Shown piece by piece: positions 47,314-58,324 of a stretch of DNA of 64,000 nucleotides (its first letter is position 1; every line of letters starts with the position of its first letter). The notes beneath the pieces were generated by a model. That model was not told the DNA's origin, ran no database searches, and saw only the letters and a list, made by a program, of their open reading frames with translations. The stretch covers positions 2,294,001-2,358,000 of the forward strand of contig KV748179.1 in assembly GCA_001692895.1 (NCBI GenBank), in the 5' to 3' direction. This stretch comes from Cenococcum geophilum 1.58 (lineage: Eukaryota > Ascomycota > Dothideomycetes > Gloniales > Gloniaceae). The position numbers were made by a program, and so were the translations under genes.

Positions 47314-48436
47314 CCCAGCAATCAATAGCAATGCGTCCCAGCTTACCCTGGACCCTCAAAATACCAGCGTTTTATAGGGAAGTATCTCTCTTCACTATTA
47401 CACTTCCTAGTTGCCTGCTAAACAGTCCACACAATTACCAGAGAAACCCCGTCCTTTCTCCCTAAACTTTTCCTATCGACACGCCTTCTGCTACTACAGA
47501 TTTCGACTACACAATTAGCGGCGGCGGTACCATCGGGAAGTTGCAAGCTGATTGACTTCTATATATCGGTTATGGCATTGCTATTACTAAAACAAGTCTC
47601 GAAAACCATGCTATTCTTGAGTTTTCTAGGGCACCTAGGTTCCATGGCGCTGCCTGCAAGTTCAGCCTAGATTCAGTCCGGATGCCAATGGCAGCAACTC
47701 CTTCGGCCTCAGTGACTTTATGAACAGCTAGAAAGAGGCCTCATGGCCTGCGATAGTTCCTATTGCAATATTTTATTCGACAGATTCCAAACAGCGATTC
47801 AAACTATTGTGACAGTATTTTCCAAGAAGGCTTCTTCAGCAGAATCAGAACATTCGAAAAATTCCACTCGTTGAAACACTGTTTCTTTACCATCACCCTA
47901 TGCTGATAACTGCTTAAGAACCAAGTCTTGCGCAAACATTTCAGCATCAGGCTTTCCCCTGAACTATACTATTAAGAAAAATACAGGCGAAGAGTGTTTC
48001 TCCTCCTAGCTCGTAGACGACTGATACTCTTTATTTACTCCCTTGGGCCCATCCAACCAAACATGGCCGACTGAAGGAGGTTCAGGTCCAGTTTGCCAAG
48101 CTAGGTGGGCTTATATAGGTGACCTAAAACACATATATTTAAATTTTTTCACTAAATTTAAGGGGTAGGTGAGGTGAGTTTATGAAAGCTCTTTATGGGG
48201 ATATTAGTTGAAGACCTCTTATTTTATCTTTTGAAAGTGTTAACTCCAGTTTCAAAAAAAATCGTTACTAAAGAAACCTAGTGACGGACGAGAGTAGCAA
48301 AAGCTAATCGGCTCTTGCTGAACTTCTGTACTAATAGATAACGTCAATTGAACGCCAGTAGCGTAATCCATTATGACACACACCTAATTGCCCAAAAGCA
48401 ACACACCTTCCTACCTCCCTTTCTCCACGGACCGAC
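47314..48436. other. Intergenic region with a possible GMC oxidoreductase relic
   Basis: No intact frame. At 47498-47530 the codons read DFDYTISGGGTIGK, matching the N-terminal FAD-binding motif of GMC oxidoreductases (FDYxxVGGGTAG), followed within six codons by TGA. Nothing downstream could be aligned to that family by eye, so it may be a short relic or coincidence. The rest, to 48330, is unremarkable. Confidence 0.35.
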
Positions 48437-49699
48437 CTACAGCCAAAACAGCAACCCAGTCTCCGGTCCAATCTTCCCATCAGCCAATTCATCCCAAGCC
48501 TTAGCCAACTCCCCCATCCCCTCCGCCCACTTAAGCGTAACGCCTGGAATCCCACCTCCGTCCTTAAAACCCGCCCACGCCTTCAAAAACTCTTCGAAAT
48601 ACGCCTCCTCGCCCACCTCGAGCGCCTTGTCCCGCAGCCCTGACCCATTCGCCTGTACCCTCCCCAGCCCAGCCCCCTCCGCGAACCCGGCCATGATCTC
48701 ATTATGGCTCATCGGCCTGACCTCGCCACCCACCCCAACAAACGCGATCTCCGCAGCCGTAGGCGCCAGCGCGGCGTGCCAGATCGCGGGCGCGTTGTCG
48801 CGGGCACCGAAGTCGACGAGCACGATTTTGGCACCGGATGCCGCGGCGGCTTTCGCGCCGTCGGGGTCCGAGTACAGCAGCACGCGGTCGTAGAAGCCGG
48901 TGCGCTCGGTGAAGGCCTTTGAGGCGGTGGAGGAGACGCCGATGATGGCCGCGGGCTGGAACTCCGCGGGCCGGTTGTGCCGCAGCTGGTGCGCGAAGCT
49001 GACGGCTGTCTTGCCGGAGGCGGCGAAGATGATGACGGTGGCGCCGGTGAGGGAGGCGTCGGAGGCGGTCCAAGACGTTGCGTCGGAGGCGATCCAGGAC
49101 GTTGCGTCGCCCATCGGGTGGACGCGCTTTACGTCGTCCCAGGCGAAGGCGTGGCGGTTGAGGTTGTAGGATGTTTCGAATAAGACTTGCATTAGTGAGT
49201 CGTAGCCGAGATGCGCGGCGGGAGCCGGGTTTTCCGCTTTGGACGGCGCGAGGAGGTAGCGGTTGTAGAAGGGGAGGATATGTTGGCGGTCGGAGTTCGT
49301 GACCAGGACCTGGTTTTTCGTGCCGGGGAATTTCACTTCTAGGTCGACGGGGAGCGTGCCAATGGGTAGGTAGCCAAAGAGTTGTTTTCCTGTTGGAATC
49401 TCGGGGACATTGCTCTCGATAATCTCTCCATAGCCCCAGCCAGAAATCCGGCCGTATTTTGATGCATCTTTGAATGCGTCTGGAATCGAGGGCGGCAGAG
49501 GATGGACGTCCCACCACCCGAGCAGGTGTCCTGCGCGGGCATATGTCAAGTTATTTGTGGTTAGGGAAATCAGAGATGTTTTCATGCGGACTGAGGAAGG
49601 TCCTAGCGGAGGAAGCGGTAGAGCATCGGGAAGTGGGATAATGTGCTGCCTAGTGTAGTCCGCCTTTTCTAGCACATGTATAGTGGGTACAGGATCCAT
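48437..49699 (-). CDS. DUF2855 family protein
   Basis: Single-exon gene of 420 residues starting MDPVPTIHVLEKADYTRQHI. The N-terminal part (about 35-150) has the family's conserved SLTTNNLTYARAG and FGYLPIG segments. A Rossmann-like strand-loop (ATVIIFAASGKTA, about residues 219-231) and later VLVDFG and FVGVGGEVRPM suggest a medium-chain dehydrogenase/quinone-reductase-like fold. The reaction is not known for this family (PF11017). Length is somewhat above the usual (about 360-400), partly because of an eight-residue duplication around residues 197-213 caused by a 24-bp tandem repeat at 49056-49109. The gene is transcribed divergently from the homocysteine methyltransferase gene, with 523 bp between the start codons. 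No mutation bias is seen. Confidence 0.85.
   Translation of the reverse strand: MDPVPTIHVLEKADYTRQHIIPLPDALPLPPLGPSSVRMKTSLISLTTNNLTYARAGHLLGWWDVHPLPPSIPDAFKDASKYGRISGWGYGEIIESNVPEIPTGKQLFGYLPIGTLPVDLEVKFPGTKNQVLVTNSDRQHILPFYNRYLLAPSKAENPAPAAHLGYDSLMQVLFETSYNLNRHAFAWDDVKRVHPMGDATSWIASDATSWTASDASLTGATVIIFAASGKTAVSFAHQLRHNRPAEFQPAAIIGVSSTASKAFTERTGFYDRVLLYSDPDGAKAAAASGAKIVLVDFGARDNAPAIWHAALAPTAAEIAFVGVGGEVRPMSHNEIMAGFAEGAGLGRVQANGSGLRDKALEVGEEAYFEEFLKAWAGFKDGGGIPGVTLKWAEGMGELAKAWDELADGKIGPETGLLFWL
49056..49109. repeat. 24-bp in-frame tandem duplication inside the DUF2855 gene
   Basis: Two 24-bp units (49056-49079, 49080-49103) differ at two positions and are followed by six bases of a third. 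On the minus strand they encode two copies of an octapeptide containing SDATSW. The repeat lies just before the presumed nucleotide-binding strand. Confidence 0.9.
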
Positions 49700-50222
49700 T
49701 CTAGGAAGACTTGGAATCTCTCACTTTTAAGACAGAACAGGATAGTGCTCTTAACAATGGATATCCTGAAACTGGAAGGGTATCACGAGAGAAATGCGCC
49801 TTTTGGGGGTTCTTTGGGCTGTTTCCTTTGACACTGCATAAAGACGTGGAGGTGGAGTTGGGAAGCTCATTTATACTATTACCTCAGTTCTATCACATGT
49901 AAGTCTGAGGTCAGATGTCCTTACGGACGTTGCAGATCTTCGGCATGGGTCGCAAAGGGATAAGTGGGGCCGGCGCTGAAGAATCATTCTAAGCTGGATA
50001 TGATTCCTACATGTGGTAACTATCATATCGGTGTAGAAAATGTGGGCTATGTGTGATGAAAAGGCGTCTTAGGCGTCCAAGGAGTGACGTTGAAGATAAA
50101 AACATGGAATTCTGCTTATGGCGTTGCTCAGGTCTGGGGTCTAGCGTTCTGAAAAATACGCCCGGCAAGTATTGCTATGCGTATTGGCATTTCGTAGTAT
50201 CATTAACTACACTTCCATCATC
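49700..50222. promoter_or_regulatory. Shared divergent intergenic region, DUF2855 and homocysteine methyltransferase
   Basis: 523 bp between two divergent start codons, containing no supported gene. Both promoters should lie here. No clear binding motif was identified; a near-palindrome around 50040-50080 (GTGTGATG...AAGGCGTCTTAGGCGTCC) contains two copies of GGCGTC. Confidence 0.45.
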
Positions 50223-51206
50223 ATGCCTATTCCCAACCCTCTATCAACTCTCCTCACACAAAAGGAAACAATCATTTTAGATGGCGCTCTAGCAACGGAG
50301 CTCGAGTCTCGCGGCTGCGACCTCAGCAACGCGCTTTGGTCTGCCGAAGTCCTGATCTCCGACCCATCACTAATCTATCGAACGCATCTTGACTATTACC
50401 GTGCAGGTGCTGATGTAGCGATCACAGCTAGCTACCAAGCCACGCCCCTGGGGTTGCAGGAGCACCTAGGACTCGACGAGCACCGCTCGATTGAGCTGAT
50501 TCAGCGAAGTGCTGAGCTTGCAAAGCAGGCGCGCGATGCGTTTGAGAAGGAGTTGGAAGAGAAAGAAGTAAGTCTGGTGGGGCTTACGAGGAATTTGCTT
50601 GTGGCTGGGAGTGTAGGACCGTATGGCGCGTTTCTGGCGAATGGAGCAGAGTATCGCGGCGATTATCAGCTTCCGCGAGACGAGATGAAAGCGTTTCACC
50701 GACTACGGATTAAAGCTTTGGTTGATTCCGGGGTTGATATCCTGGCATGTGAGACTCTGCCTTCATTCTCGGAGACGGATGCACTTTTGGAGCTGCTGCG
50801 GGACGAATTTCCTCAGGCCGCTGCTTGGTTCTCATTCACGCTGCGAGACTCGGAGCATATTAGTGATGGAACGCCCCTAAAACTAGTTGTTGAAACACTT
50901 GATAGGTCCGATCAAGTTGTGACGTTGGGGATTAACTGTGTTCCTGAAACAGACGTATTGGGAGCTCTGCACATCCTACGGAAATTAACAAAAAGGCCTC
51001 TGGTAGTTTATCCTAATTCAGGCGAGCAATGGGACGTGAAGAGTAGAAATTGGATTGGAGAAAGAGCGCAGGGATCACGGCTTGCGGAGCTTGTTAAGCA
51101 GTGGCACGAGGCCGGGGCAAGATTGATCGGCGGTTGCTGTCGGACGACTCCACAGGATATCGCAGTTGTCAAAGACACCGCTTCTAGATGGTCTCGCAAG
51201 CAGTAA
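50223..51206 (+). CDS. Homocysteine S-methyltransferase (Mht1/Sam4/MmuM type)
   Basis: 327 residues from the ATG at 50223 (MPIPNPLSTLL); the frame continues 17 codons upstream, but that part lacks family character and the chosen length fits the cytosolic family (about 310-330). The enzyme transfers a methyl group from S-methylmethionine or S-adenosylmethionine to homocysteine, forming methionine. Seen: ILDGALATELE near the N-terminus (the DGA-x-[GA]-T-x-LE motif), NALWSA, TASYQAT, VAGSVGPYGAFLANGAEYRG and the zinc ligands Cys239 (GINCVPE), Cys305 and Cys306 (IGGCCRTTP). All key residues are present. The gene is intronless and shares its upstream region with the divergent DUF2855 gene; a functional link is not implied. 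Substrate choice between S-methylmethionine and S-adenosylmethionine cannot be read from the sequence. Confidence 0.92.
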   Translation: MPIPNPLSTLLTQKETIILDGALATELESRGCDLSNALWSAEVLISDPSLIYRTHLDYYRAGADVAITASYQATPLGLQEHLGLDEHRSIELIQRSAELAKQARDAFEKELEEKEVSLVGLTRNLLVAGSVGPYGAFLANGAEYRGDYQLPRDEMKAFHRLRIKALVDSGVDILACETLPSFSETDALLELLRDEFPQAAAWFSFTLRDSEHISDGTPLKLVVETLDRSDQVVTLGINCVPETDVLGALHILRKLTKRPLVVYPNSGEQWDVKSRNWIGERAQGSRLAELVKQWHEAGARLIGGCCRTTPQDIAVVKDTASRWSRKQ

Positions 51207-51348
51207 TGGCGTTAACGTAAAATTAATTTACGCTCACGAATCTCTTCTTTCATCAACAGATATCGTTCCTGTATGAACAATACAAGAAAAGGCTAGAAAA
51301 TTACATGAGACCGCCATCCATCAAATAAAGCACCATTACTCGGCTTAT

Positions 51349-52090
51349 TTATCCAACCTGGATCTGCCATTTCCAATTTCTGCCGAACTTCCATACCATA
51401 GGAACAAATTCATCCTGTCCTACTGCCCGCCCATCAACCACTGCAACCGCACCATAACGGACCCTGCGGCCTCCGACATCACGAAGGAGTTGGTCAGCCA
51501 TCGCATTTGAATCGGAGCTGTAGAGCATATGTGCACTGAATGCCTTTGCAATTTCTACAGGCGGCAATGATACCGTTCTTCCGAGATTCCACCGGCCGAG
51601 AAACGTGGGAATGACACAGAGGATGCCAGGAAAAGTCACCAGAAGGGCCCGTAGTGAGACTTGAAGACGGTCAGGTGACCGGTTTGTAGCGCTTGTGCTG
51701 TCGATGAGTTTGCTGCAAGAAGAACAGTGCGGAATAGCATCTCGCGAGCTGTGGCAAGCATGTCGTCTGTTGGGCTACTCCAATTGATTGAATAGTCTGG
51801 GGTTTCTAAAGTATCGGTGCTGTTCGCATATTCAAATGCAGGAAGCCCAGTGGTAACCGACCGGTCCTGCGGAATTCAGATGTACTGAGGGCTCGATTTA
51901 AAACGAGCCAAAGACCGCCGTAAGTAGTGGGGCTTTGGATTGTGTTGACGAAAGCAAGTGTAACCATAATGAACTTATCATCTCCGTATGTGTGAGCTGG
52001 ATCCAAGGCGATAGAGTTGTTAACTAGGATGACATGATATTCCATTATTGCGGGCGCCAATGTGCATGCATCGATCACCAAGTAATTCAT
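51349..52090 (-). pseudogene. C-terminal remnant of a fungal multi-pass membrane protein, frameshifted
   Basis: Minus strand. Three stretches in different frames belong together. First comes CTLAPAIMEYHVILVNNSIAL...TTYGGLWLVLNRAL (about 52070-51880), then VTTGLPAFEYANSTDTLETP...MLATAREMLFRTVLLAANSST (about 51860-51690), then LLVTFPGILCVIPTFLGRWNLGRTVSLPPVEIAKAF (about 51645-51535), ending ADQLLRDVGGRRVRYG and a stop at 51349. The last part resembles the end of a family of large fungal membrane proteins: a final helix followed by LGR-x-V-S-x-x-P-x-E-I-A-K-A-F and RVRYG. I recognise this pattern but cannot name the family with certainty; DUF3176-like is possible. Frameshifts lie near 51860 and 51650, and the N-terminal half with its membrane segments is missing beyond 52090. 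This is gene decay without RIP bias. Confidence 0.65.
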
Positions 52091-54135
52091 ATAAATTTAT
52101 CAAATAATCTATGAAAGGAATTTGTCGCACGCGCTACTAACAGTTTGGCGATTGGAACATGATGATGCAGCCCACAACTCTCCGCAGGGCGATACTCTAG
52201 ATATACTCAACCGCCAGTCTCATTGAGAGGTTCCTCGTCCCTTGCTGATGATTGGCTCTGCAAGCTCAACTTCACCTGCCTCGCATATCTGAAGCCGCAC
52301 TCGTTTATTTTCTTGCGTGATAAACCCAAGTTGTGCCTAGCAGCATGAAGCTCAGAATTACTTTCCCAACAGCTCTCCGTGCTGTCCCTGTTCTCAAAGA
52401 AGTAACTGTGGAGCCAGGCTGAGGAGGGCTGGAATGCACTCAGTGTTGAAATGAGGTTATGGGGCTAAAACTCTGTGTATTGCTTATCTTCTATATAAGT
52501 GGTTGAAGAGATTTCAAGTAACTTCGACCGGCGGTCGAAGTTGTCTAATTGGTCAGATTCCTGCCAAAAGCATTCTCCCACAAGTCTCATCACGTGATAT
52601 CGTTGCGGGCTTGTTTTCCAACACTCAGCTCATTGCGTAGCCTTGACCTCGGTCAAACACAAGAAAGGAACCTGTATCATATGCTGCTTTAAAATATTAC
52701 GTATCTGAAAAGCCATCCAATAGAGTTAATGGTCGAGTAAGGGAATGCCTAAAACAAAATGCAGATATAAATGCAACGGGTCGGCACACTCTGCCGGTGA
52801 ACACTGCACTAGAAGGGGGGATTTGCAGACACGGCACAGTAACTTTTGTAGCGTGTCTGACATACACGTGGGAATGGCTACTTAACTCGACAAGGGGCGA
52901 CAATTGTGCGAGGCACGCTGACATTTTGACGGGTGATTCTTTTTCAGGATATTGCTTACAGGCAACAGCATATTATCCTAATGGATACTTTGCGTCGACT
53001 CAATTTGACGCTGGCGGTTCAGAGGAAGAACATCGGTGAAAAACGCCCCGCCTGCACAATGAGCCAGAGTGATGTATAGCAGCGTTGGCACGGATCACGC
53101 ATGGCGATACGCTGCAGACCCGTAAGGCGAATAGGACTTGAAGCACGTGACTGCCGGCCGCAAATTCGGTGAAGCTGCTAAGTCTTTCGTTGCCCGGTGA
53201 CATCGCAGCTCGTCTAGCAGCGCGAAAACACGAGGGCTTCGCGTGTTTATGTTCAGTGGCTTGCATTTCATCATCAGAGTTATGAAGACATATGAAGATA
53301 TCTGTGAAGGTTTACGCGCGTCCTTGGAGAAGGCTTTTCATATGGCCAGAAGAGAAGAAGATCTCGGACGACATTTATGCACGTGCTTGACAAGACAAAG
53401 ACAGAGTGCAGTTCGAGGCAGATTGGTATAAGAGAAGTCTCAAGATGCATGTGTGGTGATGTGACCACCCCCCCTTTTCAACCCCCGAGCAGACGGATGG
53501 AGCTTAGCGGTGGGATGCAGTTCGCCTGCTAATGCAGGTCCGACCGACGCTTGTAGTTTAACTCAGGGGAACATGAACGTCAACACAGCCCAGGGCACAA
53601 GGTGGCTGACCGGCCTCCTTCCCCCCCCCAACCCTCGACGCCGTTTCGCTGCTTCGAGTCTTCAAGCTTTCAGCTCCCTCGCTCGCCCACCAGTTGCAGG
53701 GACTCCCCGGTACGAATACGATGATCACTTTGCATAACTTCTCTCTTTTCAGCCCGGCCATGTTCGCACCTTGACATTACCATCCCGTCACACCCCTTCG
53801 GCTGACCACGCTCCCCGGATCTGACTATTATTAAAAAACGCAGCCGCCCGCCCTGTCAGTCTTCAACAACCCGAGAGTAGGAGTCTCCTGCTTTTGTCTC
53901 CTTGTTCATCCGACTAAGGGTTTTCTCCTCGTCACTACGGTCGTTTCTGTAATTCGTTTAATTCTAATTTGTGCTCTTTTTCTGGGTGCAAAGTCTTCAA
54001 TCCCTCGACTTTCATCTCGTTCTCTCCTTCACTAATAGATCTTTCTTGCATATCTATCAAACTTAAACCCGGTGTTCCACGCTCATAAGAACCGGTCGCC
54101 CGGATTGTGTGACGAATCGTTCCTCACCTTTCACG
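52091..54135. other. Long intergenic region and tyrosinase promoter/5' UTR
   Basis: Two kb without a supported gene. 53870-54070 is pyrimidine-rich (repeated CTTTCATCTCGTTCTCTCCTTC-like runs), as is usual just upstream of fungal start codons, and a TTATTAAAAAA element near 53826-53837 could be TATA-like. Small frames at 52797-53039 and 53510-53737 have no recognisable protein character. A C-rich run is at 53466-53474 and another at 53619-53627. Confidence 0.5.
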
Positions 54136-56481
54136 ATGGTTTCCACACGACAGCCGCGGGGTCTTTTGCCCACTATCCTCACGCTCATCGTTCTTCTCCA
54201 AGGTGTTTTGGCAAACCACGGCCATCAGCATGTGCACCGGTCGAAATTGGAGCAGATTCAAGAACGCGAGAACATTCTGCAAAAACGGGCCAACATTGCC
54301 ATTACCGGCATAAAGGGTTCAGTGTACCCACGCCAGGAAATCCGCACGTTGGCCAAGAACGCGGACCAATGGAACCTGTACCTGCTCGGAATGCAGGCTT
54401 TCCAAGCCGTGTCCCAGTCCGACCCATTGTCATACTATCAAATTGCAGGTTTGTCGCCCTCTACAGGCAACCGTCCTTCTGCAGCAGACGCTGATATAGA
54501 CAAAAGGTATTCACGGCCGGCCATACGTCGAATGGGATGGTGTTCCCGGAATCAACCAGGTTGGATACTGTCCTCACGTTTCCACTCTTTTCTGGCCTTG
54601 GCACAGGCCATACCTTGCTCTTTTCGAGGTTTGTGCTGCGAATACCATGCGTTGAGAATCAACTAATATAGTTTTTAGCAAACCTGGTATTCTCATGTGC
54701 AAAATGTTGTTAACTCTTTCCCCGCATCTACGCGAGGCCGATGGACTAATGCTGCTGCGACTCTTCGTATGCCATACTGGGATTGGGCGATGGCTCCTCC
54801 ATCTGGTCAGAGCTCTGTTCCTACTCTCATCAGGGACCAGACTGTCACCGTTACCACGCCATCTGGTCAACAGACAATCAAAAACCCTCTCTATTCGTAC
54901 ACTTTCCACCCGGTTAGCAATGCCTTGGGCGGCTTCCCGGTAGGTATCCTAATATCATGATCCAGTATATGTATTAATATCACTCAGTATAACACCTGGA
55001 CAACTACTCTCCGGCGCCCTGTGGATGGTGGTTCCGCAAGCACGAGGAGCAACAACAACATGTTCGCCTCAATCATGGACCAGAACCGCGTCTCTCTCCG
55101 TGACAGAGTATACAACCTTTTCGTGGCCCCCGCTCAGTTTGTTCAAGTAAGCACTGAAGCTAGCGGTCCTGGTACTGGAAACCCTTCGTCCCATGACAGC
55201 TTCGAGAGTACACACGACAGCATCCACGTTATCTCTGGAGGAGAGAGCGGTGGCCACATGTATTACGTGGACTTCTCTGCCTTTGATCCGGTTTTCTGGC
55301 TCCATCATACGTCAGTCATTGCTTCAAACATAAAAGCATATAGGCTAATTCTTCCACAGCAATGTCGACCGACAGATGGCTATGTGGCAGGTTCTTCAGC
55401 CCAGCACATATGTTGGCACCGGACAATTGACCCAGAATACCTTCATATGGAATGCAGGACAGGTTAAGAATGCCTATACGCGTATGTATCGAACCTTCAC
55501 TCGGATATCTCCGTGTTGCTAATACATAGTAGCCCTGAAGCCCTTCCACAAGGACACTGCTGGCAATTTCTTCACCTCAATGGATATCAAGTCCACCTCC
55601 GTTCTCGGCTACGTATACCCAGAAACCCAGAGCGGTGCCTCCGCCTCCTCCGTCCGTGCTGCCGTGAACTCCCTCTATGGCCCCGGCTCCAGCAGCAGCA
55701 AGCGTGACGTCCACATTGCCCTTCCATATGAGGGTCGCCCACCGCGCGTTGGTGACCACGAGTATCTCCTCAACATTAACTGCCTGAAGCACGGCCTCGG
55801 AGGACCCTTCACGATCTACGCTTTCTTGGGCAACGTCAGTTCTAACGACACGACCTGGGCCACTGCCCCCAATCTTATCGGTAGCAACGGTGTCTTGGGA
55901 GCTTACTCCCAGACGAACACGAGCGATGTGCCGATTGAAGGCTGTATCCCGCTTACAACCGTGCTTCAGGGCAAGGTTGCATCTGGCGAGCTCTCGGGCC
56001 TGGACGTATATTCCGTGTCTTCCTACCTGAAGAAGCATCTGTCCTGGAGAGTCGTCAAGGTAAGAATCATCTCATCAATGGTAAAGTAGGAGCTACTCAC
56101 TAACCCGCTCCTTGATAGGTTGGCGGTGTTGTCGTTCCCCCTGACCAGGTCCCCGGCCTCCACATGAACGTCGCCACCTGCCCAATCGTGCCCGCCGCGT
56201 CCTTCGATGAGTTCCCTACCTGGGTCGGTTACCCGAAAGTCCTGGCCAACATCACGGCCGGCATGCCCGGAGGCACACCTTACATCCCAACCGGTGGCTC
56301 GCCATCCTCTCCCTACTCTCCCGGTGGCACAGGCACCCCGTACTACCCGTACACACCCAACAACCATGGCAGCCCGTATAACCCAAGCAACCCAGCCGAC
56401 GAGCCCGGCTACTGCGAGGTCGAAACCACTGTCGAGTATGTCGATATAAACGGCAACTTCTTGTATGCTGAGAAGAACTAG
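54136..56481 (+). CDS. Secreted tyrosinase (type 3 copper, common central domain)
   Basis: Seven exons: 54136-54448, 54507-54628, 54679-54939, 54988-55310, 55360-55481, 55530-56059, 56119-56481; 677 residues. The six introns are 48-59 bp and all phases agree. Residues about 9-26 form a signal peptide (GLLPTILTLIVLLQGVLA), so the enzyme is probably secreted or in the wall. The first copper site has His107, His128 (YCPH) and His137 (WPWHRPY); the second has His308 and His312 (STHDSIH) and His339 in DPVFWLHHTNVD (332-343), matching the tyrosinase signatures. It would oxidise phenols to o-quinones, as in melanin formation. After about residue 400 follow the usual C-terminal domain and an unusual Gly/Pro/Tyr-rich tail (about 600-650: SPSSPYSPGGTGTPYYPYTP). 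Fungal tyrosinases are often activated by removal of the C-terminal part. No other pigment genes are nearby. Confidence 0.92.
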
Positions 56482-58234
56482 AGGGAGCTGATGGGGGGGG
56501 GGTGATTGGTTTCGTTTGTTCGTTGCATGAGGTGGTTTTTCTGTCTTTTGGTTAGATGCGATGTGGACCCGTCTCTCTCCGCGCCGGGAATTGCTAATAT
56601 GGTCGTTTGCATAGCCCGAGCAGGGATTGTCACATAATGTCAATATATATACCGTGTCAATCGGCAGGTTTTGTGCTTTAACCCAATATGTTGACTGACT
56701 AAAGCGAGTTTTTACCGCACTGACATGATGTGAGGAAACAGGTATCCGGACATTTTGTTCATGCGAATATTAATGTCTGTAGGTTTCATTGTGTAGAAAT
56801 GTGTGTTGTCTCAACCCAAGTAGATAGGCGTATTGCAAAGGCTTTAGAAGTGAGTATTACCTTATTGATATTTCATTACCTTATTGATATTTCATTGCCT
56901 TAATGATACCACTCGAACTACGCCACAATGCCAGCTAGCAACCAACGTTTTCGGGTTTACCAATCCGAAAGGATATGTCTGCCACGCGCTATGGCTTGGC
57001 TAGACGCACATGACACGCGCGAGTTGAAGGCTTCAGATGGAGTTGGAATCTGAATCTAGAACTCAGTTGGGAGTCTGAGACTGGAACTCAAACTTCGCAG
57101 TTGAACTAACGCTAAGAGCGAAGGTTTTCATGCGTCCTGACGTCAGGTGGATTGGGCGAAAGGAAATTTTGTTTCCGAGTCTGCAGTTTGTCTCACTTTC
57201 TGAATCAGCCCTACCGTGTGCATCTAGACTCCACTTGACATACCATCATGCCATAGATGCTTGTTCTTCCAATCAATGTCACGATTATCCAAAGGGATCT
57301 GAACAGGCGAGCTACCATTGAAACGCCAGGCCTTTTATGTTTGCCAACTTGCATATAATTTCTGAAGCTGCAAGCATACGAACTTGGGAGCAAGCGCAGC
57401 GTCGTTTCTGTACCGGCAGACGTCGAAGCCAGTCAGTGGTAGGAGTTGTATTGACATGATTGTCTGATTGTCTGACTCCCTCTACTCGTACCGGTGGTTA
57501 TCATCGGGCGTTACATAAGATTCTGCTTTCTCACCTCAACGACTTCTCGTATTGCTGTACCACCATCCTACGAGGCATTCTATGAGGCGTCTTTTGAGGT
57601 ACTTGTCCCTTGAAGCTTGGCGGCTTCGATTTGCTCGAGAGCCGGCCCTCGCGCCTGCTCAGCGCGCCGAAACCAAGCATACAGTGGCGATCTAGATCTC
57701 TGCTACTGTAGGGGTGCGTGATAGAGGGACTGAAAAGCAGTTGATTGCAGTAATGGCGCGCGGGTCCTTACTGATTTGTCCATTAGTACCAGAGACGCCT
57801 CGCGGGTTAATCTGCCTTTTCGATATTACTCCTGCTTTTGTGGCTTGCATGGCGGGCTGAATGACCAGCCTTCCAGCACTCCCATTAATTGGCGCCGAAG
57901 GAAAGTCTTCCAGGCTGAAGGTTGTGACTATTTCGCTCATGCTCACGAAGATCGATCCAGTCCGAAGCCCCATCGAACAGAATCTCGGACGACAGCACCC
58001 TGAGCCACCCATAGCTGATGCGTAGAATAGAGCCCTCCTCTACCATCTACGCGCACTTTACACGTGCAACTGTCCGTGAGACCTCTCCGCGACCTCGCGA
58101 CCTCTCCGCAGCCTGCTTTCTCCATCTTTTTACCTTCCCTTTCACCGACTTTGCCGCATCAGCCCCCATCTCCTTTTTAAGGCACCGATTTGGGCATCAA
58201 TTCTGATTCAAGCTTCCCAGATCCCGTTTCAACA
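56482..58234. other. Intergenic region downstream of tyrosinase
   Basis: About 1.75 kb with normal composition and no recognised gene. A 19-bp direct repeat (attaccttattgatatttc, two full copies and a diverged third) lies at 56856-56910. Around 57025-57095 the words TTGGAATCTGAATC and GAACTCAGTTGGGAGTCTGAG resemble the short repeats of the MITE at 6297-6875. From about 58035 to 58230 the sequence is pyrimidine-rich, like a promoter/leader. Confidence 0.5.
56856..56910. repeat. 19-bp direct repeat
   Basis: Two identical units and a partial third with three changes, in noncoding sequence about 400 bp after the tyrosinase stop. No function is apparent. Confidence 0.85.
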
Positions 58235-58324
58235 ATGCCAGCAAGCGCTGCTTACGACGACGAAAACATTCGCAAAGCCCTTATCCATGCCATGACCCAG
58301 GAGGTTTTTAATCTGGCTGCCTAA
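58235..58324 (+). CDS. Short ORF or orphan first exon (29 codons)
   Basis: ATG in good context (CAACAATGCC) after about 190 bp of pyrimidine-rich leader, encoding MPASAAYDDENIRKALIHAM and nine more residues before TAA. A possible donor site (GAG|GTTTTT) near its end would let it be a first exon, but no continuation could be found. Alternatives: the broken start of a lost gene, or an upstream ORF in the leader of the kinase-like gene that starts 440 bp further on. No family is recognised. Confidence 0.3.
   Translation: MPASAAYDDENIRKALIHAMTQEVFNLAA

Noticed and set aside
48702..49517. 271-codon minus-strand frame rich in Arg/Pro
   Set aside because: Out-of-frame reading of the DUF2855 gene caused by high third-position G+C.
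56023..56643. 206-codon minus-strand frame
   Set aside because: Antisense to tyrosinase exons 6-7 and to an intron with good splice sites.
57692..58012. 106-codon minus-strand frame
   Set aside because: No recognisable motif, no supporting splice signals, and codon use is unremarkable; not called as a gene.
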